Shown piece by piece: positions 27,158 through 36,700 of a stretch of 64,000 nucleotides of DNA. The number at the start of each line of letters is the position of its first letter. Within the stretch, counting starts at the first letter, position 1. The stretch comes from Rhodopirellula sp. SM50. Its GTDB lineage: Bacteria; Planctomycetota; Planctomycetia; Pirellulales; Pirellulaceae. The stretch lies in contig NZ_NTFY01000061.1 of assembly GCF_002289565.1 (NCBI RefSeq), positions 124,001-188,000 of the forward strand, read 5' to 3'. The notes under the pieces are model-generated. The model was not told the origin of the DNA and made no database searches. It was given only the letters and a program-made list of their open reading frames with translations. The translations under genes were made by a program, and so were the position numbers.

Positions 27158-28444
27158 ATGAGTAGTGAACTCGCAGCCCCCGGCGGCGTTGATCGAAACG
27201 CGCGCATCCTCCAGTGGTCTCGGTTGATCGCCGTCACTGGTACAGCTCAACTTGCGATTCAGTCGCTTGGAATGGCCTGTGGGATCATCGTCATCCGCCT
27301 GCTCTCTCCGCAAGAATATGCACTCTACACGCTAGCCAATACGATGCTCGGCACGATGACATTGTTGGCCGATGGTGGGATCGCGAGCGGTGTGATGTCA
27401 CAGGGAGGCAAGGTTTGGCAAGACAGGGACAAGCTTGGTGCCGTTCTGGTCACGGGGATGAAGCTGCGGAAACAATTCGCCGCATTTAGCTTTCTGATTG
27501 CCGCACCGTTGCTGTTATTTCTATTGCAACGTCACTGCGATTCGTGGTTGATGTCGATAGCGATCGTCTTGGCAATCATACCGTCGTTCTTAAGCGCCCT
27601 TTCAGGTACTCTTCTGCAGGTCGTCCCCAAGTTGACGCAAAACGTCGCGCCGCTGCAGCGAGCGCAGGTCTCAACCAGTGCGGGGCGTTTAGTCCTGAAC
27701 GGATTGCTGCTCACCCTCTTTCCCTTTGCCGGCGTTGCTGTGCTCGCCAGCGGCTTTGCACAGATCTATTTGAACATCCGACTTCGGAAAATGTCGGCTG
27801 GATCCGCCGACCGATTCCAACCCGAAGACGCGGCAGTACGAGTTGAGATACTCTCGATTGTCAAACGCATTCTGCCCGGTGCCATCTATTACAGCTTTTC
27901 GGCCCAGATCACGCTCTGGTTGATTTCGATCTTTGGCTCCACTGAGGCTGTTGCTCAAATCGGCGCACTCGGTCGACTCGCAGTCGTGTTAACGATATTC
28001 AGCACTCTTTTCGGAACGCTGGTGGTCCCCCGTTTCGCAAGACTCCCGGAAAACAAAAAACTCCTGCTGACGCGCTACTTTCAGATCCAGCTGGGATTCC
28101 TTGCCCTTGGACTGTGCATCGTCGGCTTTGTTTGGCTGTTCCCTTCTGAAGTGCTGTGGGTCCTTGGCAGCGATTACGCAGGCCTGACAAGTGAGGTCGT
28201 GCTGATGATCATTGGGAGTGTACTCAACCTGATGGCCGGAGCCTGCTTCGGACTTAGTTCTTCACGAGGTGTCGTCGCTCCACCATCTTTCAGCGTTCCT
28301 TACAGCATCGTCCTGCAGCTCATCGCGATCCTCTTGGTCGACCTTTCGGTAGTCAACGAAGTGCTTCTGATCGGAATCGCAGGTGGCATCGGACAGGCAT
28401 TACTTCACTCTATCTACTTCGCTCATTCACAGATCCGTTCATGA
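27158..28444 (+). CDS. Wzx-like polysaccharide flippase (MATE/MOP superfamily)
   Basis: A 428-residue protein with about 12 hydrophobic segments (for example GTAQLAIQSLGMACGIIVIR near residue 30 and LLTLFPFAGVAVLASGFAQI near 190) and few charged residues within them, as in Wzx/PST flippases that move undecaprenyl-linked repeat units across the inner membrane. The LLSPQEYALYTLANTMLGT segment matches the family's first loop. It lies between gmd and the glycosyltransferases, and its stop overlaps the next start (ATGA). Confidence 0.87.
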   Translation: MSSELAAPGGVDRNARILQWSRLIAVTGTAQLAIQSLGMACGIIVIRLLSPQEYALYTLANTMLGTMTLLADGGIASGVMSQGGKVWQDRDKLGAVLVTGMKLRKQFAAFSFLIAAPLLLFLLQRHCDSWLMSIAIVLAIIPSFLSALSGTLLQVVPKLTQNVAPLQRAQVSTSAGRLVLNGLLLTLFPFAGVAVLASGFAQIYLNIRLRKMSAGSADRFQPEDAAVRVEILSIVKRILPGAIYYSFSAQITLWLISIFGSTEAVAQIGALGRLAVVLTIFSTLFGTLVVPRFARLPENKKLLLTRYFQIQLGFLALGLCIVGFVWLFPSEVLWVLGSDYAGLTSEVVLMIIGSVLNLMAGACFGLSSSRGVVAPPSFSVPYSIVLQLIAILLVDLSVVNEVLLIGIAGGIGQALLHSIYFAHSQIRS

Positions 28445-29403
28445 ACACCACTGTGTGCACACTTTTCGAAGGCCATTACCACTATGGTGTGGCGGCGTTG
28501 ACAAACTCGCTCTACCAGAACGGGTATCGCGGTAAAGTGTATGCGGGATACCGCGGGAGCCTGCCTCATTGGACGGCAGCGGCAGAGCAACGCTCCGTAG
28601 GCCAATGGCCGAACGCAATGAGTCTGCACGTGGCCGACGGCCTTGAGATCGTCTTTCTTCCGCTTGAGACACCGTATCACCTGACCAACTACAAGCCTGA
28701 CTTCATGCTCGAGTTGCTCGATGGACCGGCCGCCGAGGCGGATGCGATCTACTACTTGGATCCCGATATCTGTGTCGCCGAAGATTGGCAGGTGTTCTGC
28801 GAGTGGGTCTCCTGCGGAATAGCGCTTTGCGAGGACGTTAACTCTCCCCTTCCCGAAAACCATCCGCGGCGAGTCGGCTGGCGGCGATACTTTGAAAGCA
28901 GAGGCTTTTCGTTGAGCTTCAAAGGACGTGAATATGTCAACGGCGGTTTCATCGGCCTGCGTTCCGATGCACGAGGTTTCCTCGAGCAATGGCGCGCTCT
29001 GATGACAAGCATGGGAGACGCGATCGGCGGGCTCGGTGCCGCAAAGGTTGAACTCGGCCAGGAGTTCACGGAAAAAGGATTCTTCTCCTGTTTTGACGCG
29101 AGTGATCAGGACGGGTTGAACGCAGCGATCGAAGCGACAGACTTTGAATTCAGCGTGATCGGACAGGAAGCCATGGGGTTCAAACCCGGAGCGGCGATCT
29201 TGCCGCACGCCCTCGGCCAGCCCAAGCCCTGGAAAAAGCGTTTCCTGGCCGATTCGCTCAAAGGCAATGCCCCGAGACTGATTGACAAGGAGTTTCTGAA
29301 AAACATGAGTCCCATCGGTTGTTACATGTCCAATGAAATCTTCATTCGCAGACTTTCGTGCCTGATGGCGTCGGGGATTGGCAGGGTGGTACGCCGCGTA
29401 TGA
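28441..29403 (+). CDS. Glycosyltransferase, GT-A-like fold
   Basis: A 320-residue putative glycosyltransferase. The N-terminus TVCTLFEGHYHYGVAALTNS and the metal-binding-type motif YYLDPDICV (DxD, about residues 104-112) fit a GT-A enzyme distantly like GT8. NGGFIGLR is a typical acceptor-loop sequence. The sugar is unknown. It starts by ATGA overlap with the flippase gene. Its TGA stop (29401-29403) is the first three bases of a 15-bp repeat array into which the next gene starts. Confidence 0.78.
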   Translation: MNTTVCTLFEGHYHYGVAALTNSLYQNGYRGKVYAGYRGSLPHWTAAAEQRSVGQWPNAMSLHVADGLEIVFLPLETPYHLTNYKPDFMLELLDGPAAEADAIYYLDPDICVAEDWQVFCEWVSCGIALCEDVNSPLPENHPRRVGWRRYFESRGFSLSFKGREYVNGGFIGLRSDARGFLEQWRALMTSMGDAIGGLGAAKVELGQEFTEKGFFSCFDASDQDGLNAAIEATDFEFSVIGQEAMGFKPGAAILPHALGQPKPWKKRFLADSLKGNAPRLIDKEFLKNMSPIGCYMSNEIFIRRLSCLMASGIGRVVRRV

Positions 29404-30608
29404 ATTCGGGGCCAGTGAAATCGGGGCCAGTGATCCCTAGGCCGGTGAATTCTGGGCCAGTGCAGGGCGGATCCTACCAGAGCAGTGAAGCAGCGTTGAA
29501 AATCGTCTTTCTATGCGGCAGTCTTGAGCCCGGCCGTGATGGCGTCGGTGACTATACCCGTCGTCTGGCTGCCGAGTGTATTCGTCAGGGATGCGATGCG
29601 TCGATTCTCGCGATTTGCGATCGTGAGGACGCTCGATTCAATCCTGATCAATGGCAGATCGAGGAATATCAAAGCGACCAAGAGACTCCCGTGAGATGCA
29701 AGCGTTGGAGGCGGAATCACAACTGGGCAGTGAAGACCAAGGGACTCGCTGAGATTCTCCGGGAGGAGTCACCCGATGTGGTGAGCATTCAGTTTGTTCC
29801 CTATTCGTTCAACGCAAGGGGAGTCCCCTTCGGGTTCCTGCGATGTCTTTCGAAGTGTCGCGACATCGGTCGCTTCCAATGGCACGTCATGTTTCATGAA
29901 CTCTGGATCGGACCTCAGAAAAAGCGGCCGTTATCTGGATGGGTGATTTCACGTCTGCAACGCGAGATCGTACGGAGGTTGCAGTTTTGCAAGATCGTGC
30001 ACACGCACGTTCCCCGATACAAAGAATCGTTGGAAGGATTGGGCATTCGCGCGAATCCGCTCTCGCTGTTCAGCAACATTCCATGCACCGCGCCGGTCGT
30101 CGAGAATCATTCGAGTGGCGAAGTGCTGAACATCGGTTTTTTTTCTCAGCAGAGACCCAACGACGATGTGCGTGATTGGATCCTCGACTTCATCGCCGCG
30201 GCAACGCTGGAGGATCGAAAAGTGCGTGTGCATTTCGCGGGGGCGCTGAACCGCGTATCGGAGAGTTACTGGAAAAAACACCTCGGCGGAAAAGCGGACG
30301 TTGTGGTCCGCGGATGGATGTCTCCCGATCAAATCTCAACCTACTTGCGATCGTTGGATCTTGGGATCACCACCGTCCCGCGACAACTGATTGGAAAAAG
30401 CGGGACCGTCGCCGCATTCATCGAGCATGGGACACCGATCGCCGCTCCCTGTCGCGCCAATGCGTGCATCGGATTGTTCTGTGACAGAGACAAGCAGTTT
30501 GTCGTCGATCGTTACAGTGATCTCAAAAAGACCCCGCCAACGGTGGGACTGCAACCAGCAAAGCTTGTTTCCGTTGGCAATGCGTTTCTCAGCTCATTGA
30601 GTTCTTGA
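29400..30608 (+). CDS. GT-B glycosyltransferase with repeat-derived N-terminus
   Basis: A 402-residue protein. From about residue 31 it is a GT4-like GT-B enzyme (LKIVFLCGSLEPGRDGVGDY at the start; IGFFSQQRPNDDVRDW and AFIEHGTPIAAP in the C-terminal half). The first 25 residues (SGPVK SGPVI PRPVN SGPVQ) are a translation of a 15-bp tandem DNA repeat and have no counterpart in the family. The ATG at 29400 overlaps the previous stop (ATGA). Because every repeat contains an in-frame GTG, starts at 29415, 29430, 29445, 29460 or TTG just before the conserved part are also possible. Confidence 0.8.
   Translation: MNSGPVKSGPVIPRPVNSGPVQGGSYQSSEAALKIVFLCGSLEPGRDGVGDYTRRLAAECIRQGCDASILAICDREDARFNPDQWQIEEYQSDQETPVRCKRWRRNHNWAVKTKGLAEILREESPDVVSIQFVPYSFNARGVPFGFLRCLSKCRDIGRFQWHVMFHELWIGPQKKRPLSGWVISRLQREIVRRLQFCKIVHTHVPRYKESLEGLGIRANPLSLFSNIPCTAPVVENHSSGEVLNIGFFSQQRPNDDVRDWILDFIAAATLEDRKVRVHFAGALNRVSESYWKKHLGGKADVVVRGWMSPDQISTYLRSLDLGITTVPRQLIGKSGTVAAFIEHGTPIAAPCRANACIGLFCDRDKQFVVDRYSDLKKTPPTVGLQPAKLVSVGNAFLSSLSS
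29401..29460. repeat. 15-bp tandem repeat starting at a stop codon, inside the next gene
   Basis: Four units, TGAATTCGGGGCCAG, TGAAATCGGGGCCAG, TGATCCCTAGGCCGG and TGAATTCTGGGCCAG, run without gap. The first unit starts with the TGA stop codon of the upstream glycosyltransferase. The units resemble the TGATTCGGGGCAGAA units at 60076. Confidence 0.9.
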
Positions 30609-30643
30609 GCGAGGTGTCCAGTCTCCTCGCGAAGACGAAGCAG

Positions 30644-31666
30644 ATGCAAATTCTTTTTATCAGTTACGCGTTTCATCCTCAGGTGGGCGGCATTGAATCC
30701 AGTGCAGTCATGCTGTTGCGTGAATTTCTGCAGCGGGGACATCGGGTCAAGGTGGTGACAGATGTTGCCTGTGATGATGGAGATGAATTGACGTGGATCG
30801 ATGTGATTCGTCGGCCAGGGCTGGGAACGCAGTGGCGTCTGGCGAGGGAAGCGGACGTGATCTACCACCATAACCCTGCATTCCGCTACTGGCTGCCGTC
30901 ATGCACGGGGCGCAATACTGTCTTTTCCATTCATACCTGGGTCAGCCGGGCGGACCGATCCATTTCATGGAAAGACCGCCTCAAGCATCACGTGTTGAAA
31001 CGTTTTCCGTGCATTTCGAATAGTCGGGCGACCGCTCAACATCTGAGCGGAGAATCGGTTGTCATCGAGAACGCCTACGATGACGATGTCTTTAGGACGA
31101 CCACCGATTGGAGCGGACGCGATGGTGCGGTATTTGTCGGACGGCTGGTCTCAGATAAAGGCGTTCCGACCGCGCTACGCGCCATCAGCAACCTGCAGGA
31201 ATGCGGACAGCCGATGAATCTCCGCATCATCGGGGCAGGCCCCGATGAAGATGCATTGAAGCGGCAAGCGGAATCGTTGGGAATCTCTGATCGAGTTCAA
31301 TTTCTGGGGCGTCGGGAACCTGCTGCGGTGGCCGAGGAACTCAATCGGGCGAAGTATCTGGTCATTCCGTCGCAATGGGAGGAACCCTTCGGGATCGTTG
31401 CGTTGGAGGGAATCGCCTGTGGCTGCATTCCGATCGGCACCAATCAGGGCGGACTCGTCGACGCGATCGGTCCGTGCGGTCCACTGTTCGAAAGGGGAAA
31501 CGGCGATCAACTCGCCGATTGGCTGGACCGGCTGGAATCTGAGCCGGACTTGGCATCTTCTTACCGATCAAATCACGCATCGCATCTCGAAAAGCATTCG
31601 CCGAGAGTGGTGTCAGAACGTCATTTGGAAGTCTTTGAGCACGCGATCGCTAGGCAGGATCGATGA
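30644..31666 (+). CDS. Glycosyltransferase family 4
   Basis: A 340-residue GT-B enzyme. The N-terminal MQILFISYAFHPQVGGIESS has the glycine-rich acceptor loop; the C-terminal half has VFVGRLVSDKGVPTALRA, RIIGAGPDEDALK and the E-x7-E motif (EEPFGIVALEGIACGCIPIG), which binds the nucleotide sugar. The ATG at 30644 gives the standard family N-terminus; a TTG at 30605 overlapping the previous stop would add 13 residues. The next gene overlaps by ATGA. Confidence 0.9.
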   Translation: MQILFISYAFHPQVGGIESSAVMLLREFLQRGHRVKVVTDVACDDGDELTWIDVIRRPGLGTQWRLAREADVIYHHNPAFRYWLPSCTGRNTVFSIHTWVSRADRSISWKDRLKHHVLKRFPCISNSRATAQHLSGESVVIENAYDDDVFRTTTDWSGRDGAVFVGRLVSDKGVPTALRAISNLQECGQPMNLRIIGAGPDEDALKRQAESLGISDRVQFLGRREPAAVAEELNRAKYLVIPSQWEEPFGIVALEGIACGCIPIGTNQGGLVDAIGPCGPLFERGNGDQLADWLDRLESEPDLASSYRSNHASHLEKHSPRVVSERHLEVFEHAIARQDR

Positions 31667-32916
31667 TCACTTTTTCTCACCCCACGGGCAACCAAAACGT
31701 CCGGCACGCCCTGTTGGCATTGGAGGATGAGGGTTTGGTGTCGCAATTCGTGACTTCGGTCGCGGCATTCCCGGGGAATGTTTGGCATCGGCTTTCGCAA
31801 ACCAGTCTCGCATCCGAGTTCTCAAGAAGGTGTTTTGATACCCGGGTGCGCAACAAGACAATCCAACTGCCCTGGCGTGAACTGGGGCGAATGATTGCTC
31901 CGCGCGTCGGCCTCCGTGCGCTCACCGCGCATGAGTCGGGTCCGTTCTGCATTGATCGGGTCTATCGGGCACAGGACCGTGCGGTTGCCGATCGGCTACG
32001 ATCGGGAAAGCTTTCGGGAGTCTCAGCCGTTTATTGCTACGAAGACGCGGCCTTGGAGACGTTTCGTGCGGCGAAGGAACTCGATATTCGTTGCATCTAC
32101 GATTTGCCCATCGGCTACTGGCGATCGGCGCGTCGCATCCAAACCGAAGAGGCTCAACGCCTTCCAGAATGGGCTGCCACGATGCCCGCCATCAAGGACA
32201 GTGATGAAAAAGTCGCGCGCAAAGATCAAGAGTTGCAGCTTGCTGATACGATCATCGTCGCCAGTTCATTCACCGCAAAAACGTTGGGTGATGTTCCATT
32301 CACGCTGCCTGAGTCAACGGTGATTCCCTACGGATGTCCCCAGGCTGAAGACGCTGGAAGTGGACGCGGCGCGTGCGAAGGCAGAAAACTGCGCGTGCTG
32401 TTCGTGGGAGGTCTGAGTCAGCGAAAGGGATTGGCCTATCTCTTCGAGGCGATGGAAACGCTTGGTAGTTCGGTTGAATTGACGATCATCGGCCGAAAAC
32501 CAAATGTCGAGTGCGCGCCGTTGGAAGCGGGGCTGCGACGGTATCGCTGGATCGAATCTCTGCCGCATGACGAGATACTCAAGGAGATGCGGAATCATGA
32601 TGTCTTTGTTTTCCCTTCATTGTTCGAGGGTTTCGGGCTTGTGATCACCGAAGCGTTGTCTCAGGGATTGCCGGTGATCGCGACTCCGAATACCTGTGCA
32701 CCCGACATCCTGACAGATGGCGAAGACGGATTTATTGTGCCGATTCGCAATAGTGATGCGATTGCGGAAAAACTGGAATTGCTGTCTCGAGATCGCGCAC
32801 GATTGGTCGCAATGAGCGACTCAGCGGTCGCAAAGGGCGCCGCCATTACATGGAATGCCTACCGAAATCGCCTCGTGCAAGCGATCCACTCCGGCATCGC
32901 AGTGGATGCCGCTTGA
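31663..32916 (+). CDS. Glycosyltransferase family 4
   Basis: A 417-residue GT-B enzyme beginning MITFSHPTGNQNVRHALLAL. The donor-binding half shows LRVLFVGGLSQRKGLAYLFE and LFEGFGLVITEALSQGLPVI (E-x7-E). The middle IYDLPIGYWRSARRIQTEEA block is seen in marine bacterial exopolysaccharide transferases. It overlaps the previous stop by ATGA. The donor and acceptor sugars are not visible from sequence. Confidence 0.9.
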   Translation: MITFSHPTGNQNVRHALLALEDEGLVSQFVTSVAAFPGNVWHRLSQTSLASEFSRRCFDTRVRNKTIQLPWRELGRMIAPRVGLRALTAHESGPFCIDRVYRAQDRAVADRLRSGKLSGVSAVYCYEDAALETFRAAKELDIRCIYDLPIGYWRSARRIQTEEAQRLPEWAATMPAIKDSDEKVARKDQELQLADTIIVASSFTAKTLGDVPFTLPESTVIPYGCPQAEDAGSGRGACEGRKLRVLFVGGLSQRKGLAYLFEAMETLGSSVELTIIGRKPNVECAPLEAGLRRYRWIESLPHDEILKEMRNHDVFVFPSLFEGFGLVITEALSQGLPVIATPNTCAPDILTDGEDGFIVPIRNSDAIAEKLELLSRDRARLVAMSDSAVAKGAAITWNAYRNRLVQAIHSGIAVDAA

Positions 32917-33004
32917 TGGTCGCCCTGCGATCCCTGGCTAAGTTTCCTGCCGGAACCGATCGAATCGCTCTCGCTATCCATTCGTTTTGCCAGGACGTGA
33001 TCTA

Positions 33005-34219
33005 ATGCCAGCGCCTTCCGAAGCCTCACCGATCAGCGGTTCCTTTTCCGTCTTTCTTGATCTTCTTCGTATCTACGCGGCGTTGTGTGTCTTCGTCTGC
33101 CACGCCGAGTTCGGATGGTTCGGCGATCTTTCCATTCCAGGCTTCCTGGAAGGGCACGATGCCGTCGTGGTCTTTTTCGTGCTTTCAGGATTTGTGATCG
33201 CGTACTCACAGAACCAGAACAGAAGGGAGTTCACCGATTTTGTGATCGCCCGACTGACACGGCTGTATGTGACCCTGCTGCCCGCATTGTTCTTGACTGT
33301 CGCGTGCACCATGGCCGTCGCCTACCTCAACCCGTCATTGAGCGAATCTCTATTCAAGTCGTTCGAGTCATTACGGTACGTTGTTTGTCTGCTGTTTCTG
33401 CAGGAGCTTTGGTTCCGCAACCTGACTCCAGGTTTCAACGGTCCATTGTGGTCACTCAGTTACGAGTTGTTCTATTACATTCTTTTTGCGGCGGCGACGC
33501 TCATTCGCGTCCGTTGGCTGCGGTCGGTTAGCGTCTTGTTGATCGCAGTGATCGCGGGGCCAAACATCCTATTGCTGTTGCCTGCCTGGCTCATTGGGGT
33601 TGCTGTGCTGCGGTTGGAGTCGAGGCGTCCCAGGAACGTGGTCGCACAATGGATGTTGCTGCTTGTTGGGATGGTTGTCGGAGCAGTGCTTGTCCATGGT
33701 GGTTTGGGGTTTCCCCATCGTGAAGGGCGTCCGCCGCTGAACTATTCCAGCGCGTTTGTCACCGATTGGATTCTGGCGGCGTCCGTCGGCATGATTCTGT
33801 TCGCAATGCGGGGACTGTTGCGAACAGGAGCCTCGCCAATTGTGATGAGGGTAGCTCGGAGACTCGGCGACTTGACATTCCCCGTCTACATCTTCCATTT
33901 CCCATTGCTGGCGTTCTTTGCCGCCCTGTCGGGCGCGGAAAGTTTTAATCGAGGGCCGATCAATCTGCTTGGGATTGGTTGCGCGTTTGTCGCGTCGGTG
34001 GCGTTGGGTTTGATTTCGGAACGATTTCGGCCCCGCCTTGCAAGCATGATCAAGTTGCGGTTTGCCTGGCTTCGTCGGACCATTCGACCTCGCAATCGTC
34101 CAGAGTTGGCCGCTCCGATCCAAATGGTCGTGCGTGAGTGTAATAACAAAGACGTCCTGCCTGTCATCGAGCTTCCCCCCCTGAGTCCCGTCGTGCGTTC
34201 TGCGTCTCACCAATCGTAA
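33005..34219 (+). CDS. Acyltransferase 3 family membrane protein
   Basis: A 404-residue polytopic protein of the acyltransferase 3 (OafA/ExoZ) family, which acetylates or succinylates polysaccharides across the inner membrane. Seen are the first-helix motif (FLDLLRIYAALCVFVCHAEF, with the conserved His), VVVFFVLSGFVIAYS, LWSLSYELFYYILF and the late FPVYIFHFPLLAF. The ATG at 33005 follows AGGACGTG; a TTG at 32987 is possible. The next start overlaps its stop by one base (TAATG). Confidence 0.92.
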   Translation: MPAPSEASPISGSFSVFLDLLRIYAALCVFVCHAEFGWFGDLSIPGFLEGHDAVVVFFVLSGFVIAYSQNQNRREFTDFVIARLTRLYVTLLPALFLTVACTMAVAYLNPSLSESLFKSFESLRYVVCLLFLQELWFRNLTPGFNGPLWSLSYELFYYILFAAATLIRVRWLRSVSVLLIAVIAGPNILLLLPAWLIGVAVLRLESRRPRNVVAQWMLLLVGMVVGAVLVHGGLGFPHREGRPPLNYSSAFVTDWILAASVGMILFAMRGLLRTGASPIVMRVARRLGDLTFPVYIFHFPLLAFFAALSGAESFNRGPINLLGIGCAFVASVALGLISERFRPRLASMIKLRFAWLRRTIRPRNRPELAAPIQMVVRECNNKDVLPVIELPPLSPVVRSASHQS

Positions 34220-35544
34220 TGTCGAATCGAAAAAGACAGATTCGCCGTTTGCTGTGGGCTTACTTTCTTCTGGTCATCTTTGAGGGTGCCCTGAGGAAAT
34301 GGGTCTTACCTCAGCTTGCGACGCCGCTACTTGTGATTCGAGATCCGATCTGCATCGCCGCGTTGTATTTGGGCTACAAATATTTGCTGCGAAACATTTG
34401 GGTCTGGGGCTTTGTCGGGGTCGGTCTCGTTGCGATTCCGCTGGCCGTCGGCCTCGGTCATGGCAGTCTTTCTGTGGCGCTGTTCGGCGCAAGGATTTTG
34501 GTTTTACATTTCCCGCTGTTTTTCCTTTTCCCTGCGGTCTTTGACCGGAGCGATGTGTGGGAGTTTTCGAAAGTAACATTGCTGATCGCGATCCCGATGA
34601 CGATTCTGCTGGCGATGCAATTCTATTTGCCCCAATCTCACTTCGTGAACGTAGGCGTTGGTGGCGAGGGAACGTCGGTGTTCAGCGGTGCGGGCGGTCG
34701 GCACCGCAGCGCGGGGACGTTCAGTTTTTCGAACGGTGTTGCCTGTTTCTATTCGTTAGCCGCCGCATTGTTTGTCGGCTGGTTGGTGAGCGGGCCACGA
34801 CCGCTGCCCAAATGGCTGTGGATATCGGGCGGTTGTTTAGTGATCGCGATGCCATTGGCGATCAGCCGGGCAATCGCGTTTCAATATGCGATCACATTCC
34901 TCTTCGCCGCGTTGGCGGCAGGGATTTCTCCAAGGCTTTTGAGAAACATTCTGCCTGCTTCGGTGGGGTTGGCGATTGTTGTCGCGTGCGCGTCTCAAAC
35001 GGCAGTATTTCAGACCGCGATGGAAGCGTTCAGCACCCGGTGGGAAGCAGCAACTCGAGTCGAAGGTGATGGCGAGGGCGTCGCCGGAGTTGTTGAGAAC
35101 CGGATCATTGGCTATGGGGTGCTGAGCGCATTCGAATCGATCGACAGCGTTCCCGTGACCGGGCTAGGAATTGGAATGGGGACCAATGCGGGTGCCAAGT
35201 TGCTGACCGGTAGCAGTCACGCTTTTCTGATTGCAGAGGGAGGCTGGGGGGCAACGATTGGAGAACTGGGGCCGCTGCTGGGGCTCATGATGATCATGTT
35301 TCGTGGTCTGCTGTCCGCTTCGATGACACTGCGATCACTTCTCGCTGTGAAGCTTGGCAATCCGTTGCCATTGATTCTCGGAAGCGTTGGAATCCATTCG
35401 CTGTTCATGGGAAACACCTCCCAGCCAACGGCTTTGGGTTTTATCGTGTTGAGCGGCGGGCTGATGCTGGCGGCGTTGAAAAAGCCGAGGCCTGTGTCAG
35501 AGTTGCCGGTTTCCCGTCCCAAGAGGCGATTCACGCGTGCCTAA
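34219..35544 (+). CDS. O-antigen polymerase/ligase-like membrane protein (candidate Wzy)
   Basis: A 441-residue protein with about ten to twelve hydrophobic segments and a large loop between about residues 255 and 330 (RWEAATRVEGDGEGVAGVVE, then GLGIGMGTNAGAK). That layout fits Wzy polymerases and WaaL ligases, which share little primary sequence. In an otherwise complete Wzx/Wzy locus, the polymerase that links repeat units is the likeliest role. It starts one base into the previous stop; the following gene starts with GTG inside its 3' end. Confidence 0.8.
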   Translation: MSNRKRQIRRLLWAYFLLVIFEGALRKWVLPQLATPLLVIRDPICIAALYLGYKYLLRNIWVWGFVGVGLVAIPLAVGLGHGSLSVALFGARILVLHFPLFFLFPAVFDRSDVWEFSKVTLLIAIPMTILLAMQFYLPQSHFVNVGVGGEGTSVFSGAGGRHRSAGTFSFSNGVACFYSLAAALFVGWLVSGPRPLPKWLWISGGCLVIAMPLAISRAIAFQYAITFLFAALAAGISPRLLRNILPASVGLAIVVACASQTAVFQTAMEAFSTRWEAATRVEGDGEGVAGVVENRIIGYGVLSAFESIDSVPVTGLGIGMGTNAGAKLLTGSSHAFLIAEGGWGATIGELGPLLGLMMIMFRGLLSASMTLRSLLAVKLGNPLPLILGSVGIHSLFMGNTSQPTALGFIVLSGGLMLAALKKPRPVSELPVSRPKRRFTRA

Positions 35545-36700
35545 GCTGATCATCATCGGTAATTACCCGCCGGATCGCCAGCAGAGCATGGAACGATTTG
35601 CTCAGATGCTGCAGCGTGGTGCGGAGGAACAGGGGATTGACGCGGAGATTTGGCGGCCGGAGGTGTTTTTTTCGAAAGAGCATTCGAGCACGACGTCCGG
35701 AATCGCCAAGTGGCTTGGTTACCTGGACAAATGGGTGCGTTATCCACGCGTGCTTCGTAAACGGATTGCAAAAATGCGTCGCGACGGCACGCTGCAGGAC
35801 GCTTGCTTTCACGTCGCAGATCACTCCAACGCGTACTACATGCGACAGCTTCCCCCCGACAAATCTGCCATCACATGCCACGATGTTTTGGCGATACGCG
35901 GAGCCCGGGGCGACGCGGAGGCTCACTGCCCGGCGTCGAGGACGGGCAAGTTGATGCAAGCTTGGATTCTGAAGAATCTTACAAGGTCAAAGAAGGTTGC
36001 AGCCGTCTCTCACACCACGCTCTCGCAGTTGAAGTCGCTTGCGGGATCGGTGTCCGACGCCTGTCCACCGGATCAGCGTGACTGGAGGGTCGTACTGAAC
36101 GGTTTGAATGCGCCCTTCTCCCCAATGCCCTGTCACGAGGCGAAGCCACTGCTTCAATCCGCGGGCATCGGTTCAGAAGTATCATTTCTGCTTCACATCG
36201 GTTCATCGCTGGAACGCAAGAATCGGGCGATGTTGTTGGAGATGGCTGCGAAGGCCGGAGCAAAATGGAATGGTGCGATTGTTTTTGCCGGTGCTCCGCT
36301 GACGTCAAGTCTCCAATCGCGTGCGTCGCAACTGGGACTCGCAGAGCGAGTCATTCAGGTGCACCGTCCAGATCATGAGACGTTGCGGGCTCTGTATAGC
36401 CGTTGCTTTGCGTTTGTCTTCCCGTCGTTTTCAGAAGGCTTTGGATGGCCGGTGATCGAAGCGCAGGCATGCGGGGCACCCGTGATCGCGAGCGATAGAC
36501 AGCCGATGCCAGAGGTCAGTGGCGGAGCGGCCATCCACGCGAATCCGTACGATCCGCACGCCTTTGCTGAAGCGATCGCCGAGTTACAAAACGCTTCATG
36601 TCGATGCAATCTGATTGATGCAGGCCGACTCAACTGCGAACGCTTTCAACCCGAACAGATGATGCGCAAGTATTTTGCGTTGCACGGGCTCCGTGACTGA
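35537..36700 (+). CDS. Glycosyltransferase family 4
   Basis: A 387-residue GT-B enzyme (PKLIIIGNYPPDRQQSMERF at the start). The donor half shows FLLHIGSSLERKNRAMLLEM, VIQVHRPDHETLRALYSRC and SEGFGWPVIEAQACGAPVIA (E-x7-E). It uses a GTG start that overlaps the previous gene by eight bases. The stop is directly followed by the next ATG (TGAATG). Confidence 0.9.
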   Translation: MPKLIIIGNYPPDRQQSMERFAQMLQRGAEEQGIDAEIWRPEVFFSKEHSSTTSGIAKWLGYLDKWVRYPRVLRKRIAKMRRDGTLQDACFHVADHSNAYYMRQLPPDKSAITCHDVLAIRGARGDAEAHCPASRTGKLMQAWILKNLTRSKKVAAVSHTTLSQLKSLAGSVSDACPPDQRDWRVVLNGLNAPFSPMPCHEAKPLLQSAGIGSEVSFLLHIGSSLERKNRAMLLEMAAKAGAKWNGAIVFAGAPLTSSLQSRASQLGLAERVIQVHRPDHETLRALYSRCFAFVFPSFSEGFGWPVIEAQACGAPVIASDRQPMPEVSGGAAIHANPYDPHAFAEAIAELQNASCRCNLIDAGRLNCERFQPEQMMRKYFALHGLRD

